Below are positions 62,378-64,000 of a DNA stretch of 64,000 bases, in pieces (positions within the stretch are counted from its first letter, which is position 1; every line of letters starts with the position of its first letter). The stretch is from Shinella yambaruensis. Lineage in GTDB: Bacteria > Pseudomonadota > Alphaproteobacteria > Rhizobiales > Rhizobiaceae. The notes under the pieces were generated by a model. The model was given only the letters and a program-made list of their open reading frames with translations. It searched no databases and was not told the DNA's origin. Made by a program: the position numbers and the translations under genes. The stretch spans positions 1 to 64,000 of the forward strand of contig NZ_JALJCK010000020.1 of assembly GCF_022899355.1 (NCBI RefSeq), written 5' to 3'.

Positions 62378-62746
62378 ATGTCGTTTCCGCTCCGCTCCGC
62401 GAGCCTCCTCGTTGCCGGCCTGATGGGGCTGACAGGCGTCGTCACCGCCGCCGCGGCCTCGCATGGCAGCGATCCGCGCCTGATGGCCGGCGCCTCCGCC
62501 ATGTGCCTTGCCCATGCCCCGGCGCTGGTGGCGCTTCATGCCGCCTGGCCAGGCCTGCGCACGGCGGCGCTTGCGTCCCTGCTGCTTGCGCTCGGCACCG
62601 CGCTCTTTGCCGGCGATCTCGTCCTGCGTCATTTCGCAGGGCACGGTCTCTTTCCCATGTCCGCCCCGACCGGCGGCGTCACCATGATGGCAGGGTGGCT
62701 GGCGGTGGCGCTCGGCGCCTTCCTCCCGCCGCGCAGGGAACACTGA
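62378..62746 (+). CDS. DUF423 membrane protein
   Basis: 122 aa, four hydrophobic helices, with the family segments ALGTALFAGDLVL and APTGGVTMMAGWLAV. Function unknown. It begins 4 bp after the haemoglobin stop and is probably cotranscribed. Confidence 0.85.
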   Translation: MSFPLRSASLLVAGLMGLTGVVTAAAASHGSDPRLMAGASAMCLAHAPALVALHAAWPGLRTAALASLLLALGTALFAGDLVLRHFAGHGLFPMSAPTGGVTMMAGWLAVALGAFLPPRREH

Positions 62747-62748
62747 GA

Positions 62749-63120
62749 TCAGCGCTTCGGAATGCGCCCGAAACGCAGGAGATTGCCGTGCGGATCGTGG
62801 ATGTGGAACTCTTCCATATTCCACGGCCGCACCGTCATCGCCGACAGCGTCGGCACATTCCGGGCGCTGAACTCGCGATGAAGCTCGCCAATGCCGCCGC
62901 CGCGCAGATAGACGGAGGTGCGCTCGCAGAGCGTCCGGTCATCGGTGCGCCAGAAATGCAGCTCCATGCCGGGGCGTCGGACGATCAGATAGTCGTCCGC
63001 CCGGTACACGACCTCGCCGAAGCCCAGCAGCGTCGTGTAGAAGCCCTGTGTCTCGTCGATATCGAGCGACGGCAGGACCGGCAGCACCTCGATGCGGTCG
63101 GGATCATCGATCCCGCTCAT
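62749..63120 (-). CDS. VOC-superfamily protein (glyoxalase/bleomycin-resistance-like)
   Basis: 123 aa single beta-alpha-beta-beta-beta VOC domain: VLPSLDIDETQGFYTTLLGF and FHIHDPHGNLLRFGR (metal- or ligand-binding His/Glu region). Function could be antibiotic binding or an isomerase-like activity. Its start overlaps the ABM gene stop by 4 bp. Confidence 0.85.
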   Translation of the reverse strand: MSGIDDPDRIEVLPVLPSLDIDETQGFYTTLLGFGEVVYRADDYLIVRRPGMELHFWRTDDRTLCERTSVYLRGGGIGELHREFSARNVPTLSAMTVRPWNMEEFHIHDPHGNLLRFGRIPKR

Positions 63121-63431
63121 GCGCCCTCGACGACGCTGAAGCCTTCGAATTTCGGCGGGCCGAGATAGCTGCCCTTGTCGGCCGCGGCGTTCTTGTGCGC
63201 CTGCCGGAAGTTTTCCGATTTGGTCCAGGCGATGAAGTCGTCCTTGCTCGACCAGACCGAATGGGAGGCGAAGAGGGTGAAGCCCTCTTCCGCATTGGTG
63301 TCGCCCCTGAGGAGATGGAAGGACTGGAAGCCCGGCATTTCGTCAAGGCTCGAATCGCGCCCCTTCCAGATAGCCTCGAAGGCCTCTTCGTGACCGATGG
63401 CGATCCGGAAGCGGTTCATGGCAAAGAACAT
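63117..63431 (-). CDS. Antibiotic-biosynthesis-monooxygenase-fold protein, haem-oxygenase (IsdG/HmuQ)-like
   Basis: 104 aa ferredoxin-like ABM fold. NRFRIAIGHEEAFEAIW and the terminal-third WSSKDDFIAWTKSENFRQAH resemble haem-degrading monooxygenases, with an Asn near the N-terminus, a Trp and a His (QAHKNA) as candidate catalytic residues. No haem-uptake genes are in view. Overlaps the VOC gene by 4 bp. Confidence 0.75.
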   Translation of the reverse strand: MFFAMNRFRIAIGHEEAFEAIWKGRDSSLDEMPGFQSFHLLRGDTNAEEGFTLFASHSVWSSKDDFIAWTKSENFRQAHKNAAADKGSYLGPPKFEGFSVVEGA

Positions 63432-63502
63432 GGAAGACCTATCCTTTTCGACCGCGATCCCGGATGCAAGCCACTTTGCACGTTTGCCGGAAAGGCGCCC
63501 TG

Positions 63503-63772
63503 TCAGAGCGAATCCCGCCGCAGGCGGCGCGGCTGCGGGAAGGCTACGACATTGTCGTTGCGCGCTTCAAGAGCCGGCGTGCCCTCGAAGCTTGCAGTGC
63601 GCGCCGGCGGGCGGGCGCTTGCCAGCGGGAATTCCGTGACATTCTCGCTTTCCAGCATATCCGCCCGACGCGTCAGGAGGGCATAGAGTTCCGGCACAAG
63701 GCCGTCGCCGTTCTGGGCGGCCAGCTTGTGCAAGCCGATCATCATGAAGGCGTCGGGTCTTTCTTCATTCAC
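63503..63772 (-). CDS. Uncharacterised 89-aa protein
   Basis: I do not recognise it. Its N-terminal half is helical (MMIGLHKLAAQNGDG), and the rest is Pro/Arg-rich and probably disordered (ends QPRRLRRDSL). The GTG start overlaps the stop of the upstream gene (GTGA) and has GGGAGAG before it, supporting the assignment as a translated gene. Confidence 0.55.
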   Translation of the reverse strand: MNEERPDAFMMIGLHKLAAQNGDGLVPELYALLTRRADMLESENVTEFPLASARPPARTASFEGTPALEARNDNVVAFPQPRRLRRDSL

Positions 63773-64000
63773 TGGGTGGTCTCTCCCTGGCTCATGCTCT
63801 GCAGGGCGCGCTCGAAGGAGGATTTGCTGCCGTTGCGCAGCGGCACGAAGGCCTTCTCCCACTTCTTGCAGCCCGTCTTCACGCGGATGCAGGCATCATG
63901 GCTGATACAGTCGATGGGGCAGAAGACGCAGTCGACCGAGGGCAGGACGTTGTCGATGCGGGAAACCGCCTCGCGCAGGCCGCCGTCATGGTGGATGAGG
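63769..64000 (-). CDS. Cysteine-rich protein, C-terminal 76 residues (5' end outside window)
   Basis: Partial reading frame ending in SQGETTQ. Visible cysteines CVFCPIDCISHDAC and a further KTGCKKW suggest a metal or iron-sulfur site. A basic helix and Ser-rich tail follow. Family not recognised. The stop overlaps the start of the next gene. Confidence 0.55.
   Translation of the reverse strand, partial: LIHHDGGLREAVSRIDNVLPSVDCVFCPIDCISHDACIRVKTGCKKWEKAFVPLRNGSKSSFERALQSMSQGETTQ

Overview
High-GC alphaproteobacterial DNA, most likely from a Rhizobiaceae-type member of the Hyphomicrobiales. The pointers are a Smo-like polyol operon, a GntR-type BioR with TTATCTATAA boxes, a ThuA/ThuB pair, CbpA/CbpM chaperones, many ABC and TRAP importers, and SD-led genes packed with 1-14 bp overlaps. 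I saw no rRNA, tRNA, CRISPR array, integrase or insertion sequence.

Layout. (1) 1-7.1 kb: divergent polyol locus. The first ABC permease (cut by the window edge), a GatZ-like aldolase subunit and a PfkB kinase run left. The binding protein, a SmoS-like SDR, a zinc alcohol dehydrogenase and a LacI regulator run right. Palindromic TTTACG operators lie between. (2) 7.1-17.8 kb: leftward operon of amidase, peptide-type ABC importer, DeoR regulator, M20 carbamoylase-like hydrolase and two choline-kinase-like phosphotransferases. (3) 18-20.3 kb: bioR and bioYB. (4) 20.4-23.5 kb: TRAP transporter. (5) 23.7-46.5 kb: stress and respiration island. It holds cardiolipin synthase, an ion-channel-like protein, an encapsulin nanocompartment with DyP peroxidase cargo, DUF2171 and DUF2945 proteins, ClpB, an NtrC-type two-component system, CbpM, CbpA, DnaK, MoeA, GrpE, a truncated CDF transporter, a CIO-type cytochrome bd oxidase, a YdeP/FdhF-like molybdoenzyme and a bestrophin-like channel. 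(6) 46.7-56.3 kb: MarR-controlled catabolic operon (SDR, two FAD oxidoreductases, cupin, full peptide-type ABC importer). (7) 56.5-64 kb: glycosyltransferase, LacI regulator, thuB/thuA, TetR with an SMR exporter, truncated haemoglobin, DUF423, VOC and ABM proteins, and two small genes, the last cut by the window edge.

The outstanding signal is regulatory. Three intergenic regions of the stress island, in front of clpB, between dnaK and moeA, and in front of the bestrophin gene, each carry two copies of GACA-N3-TGTC whose starts are exactly 23 bp apart. The four -24/-12 (sigma-54) promoters I found there all have the sites centred 73-74 and 96-97 bp upstream of the -12 element. The island encodes its own sigma-54 activator (GAFTGA motif) and sensor kinase downstream of dnaK. 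I infer a self-amplifying sigma-54 regulon joining protein repair, a bd-type oxidase and molybdoenzyme region and possibly the encapsulin operon. All functions are inferred from sequence; no searches could be run.
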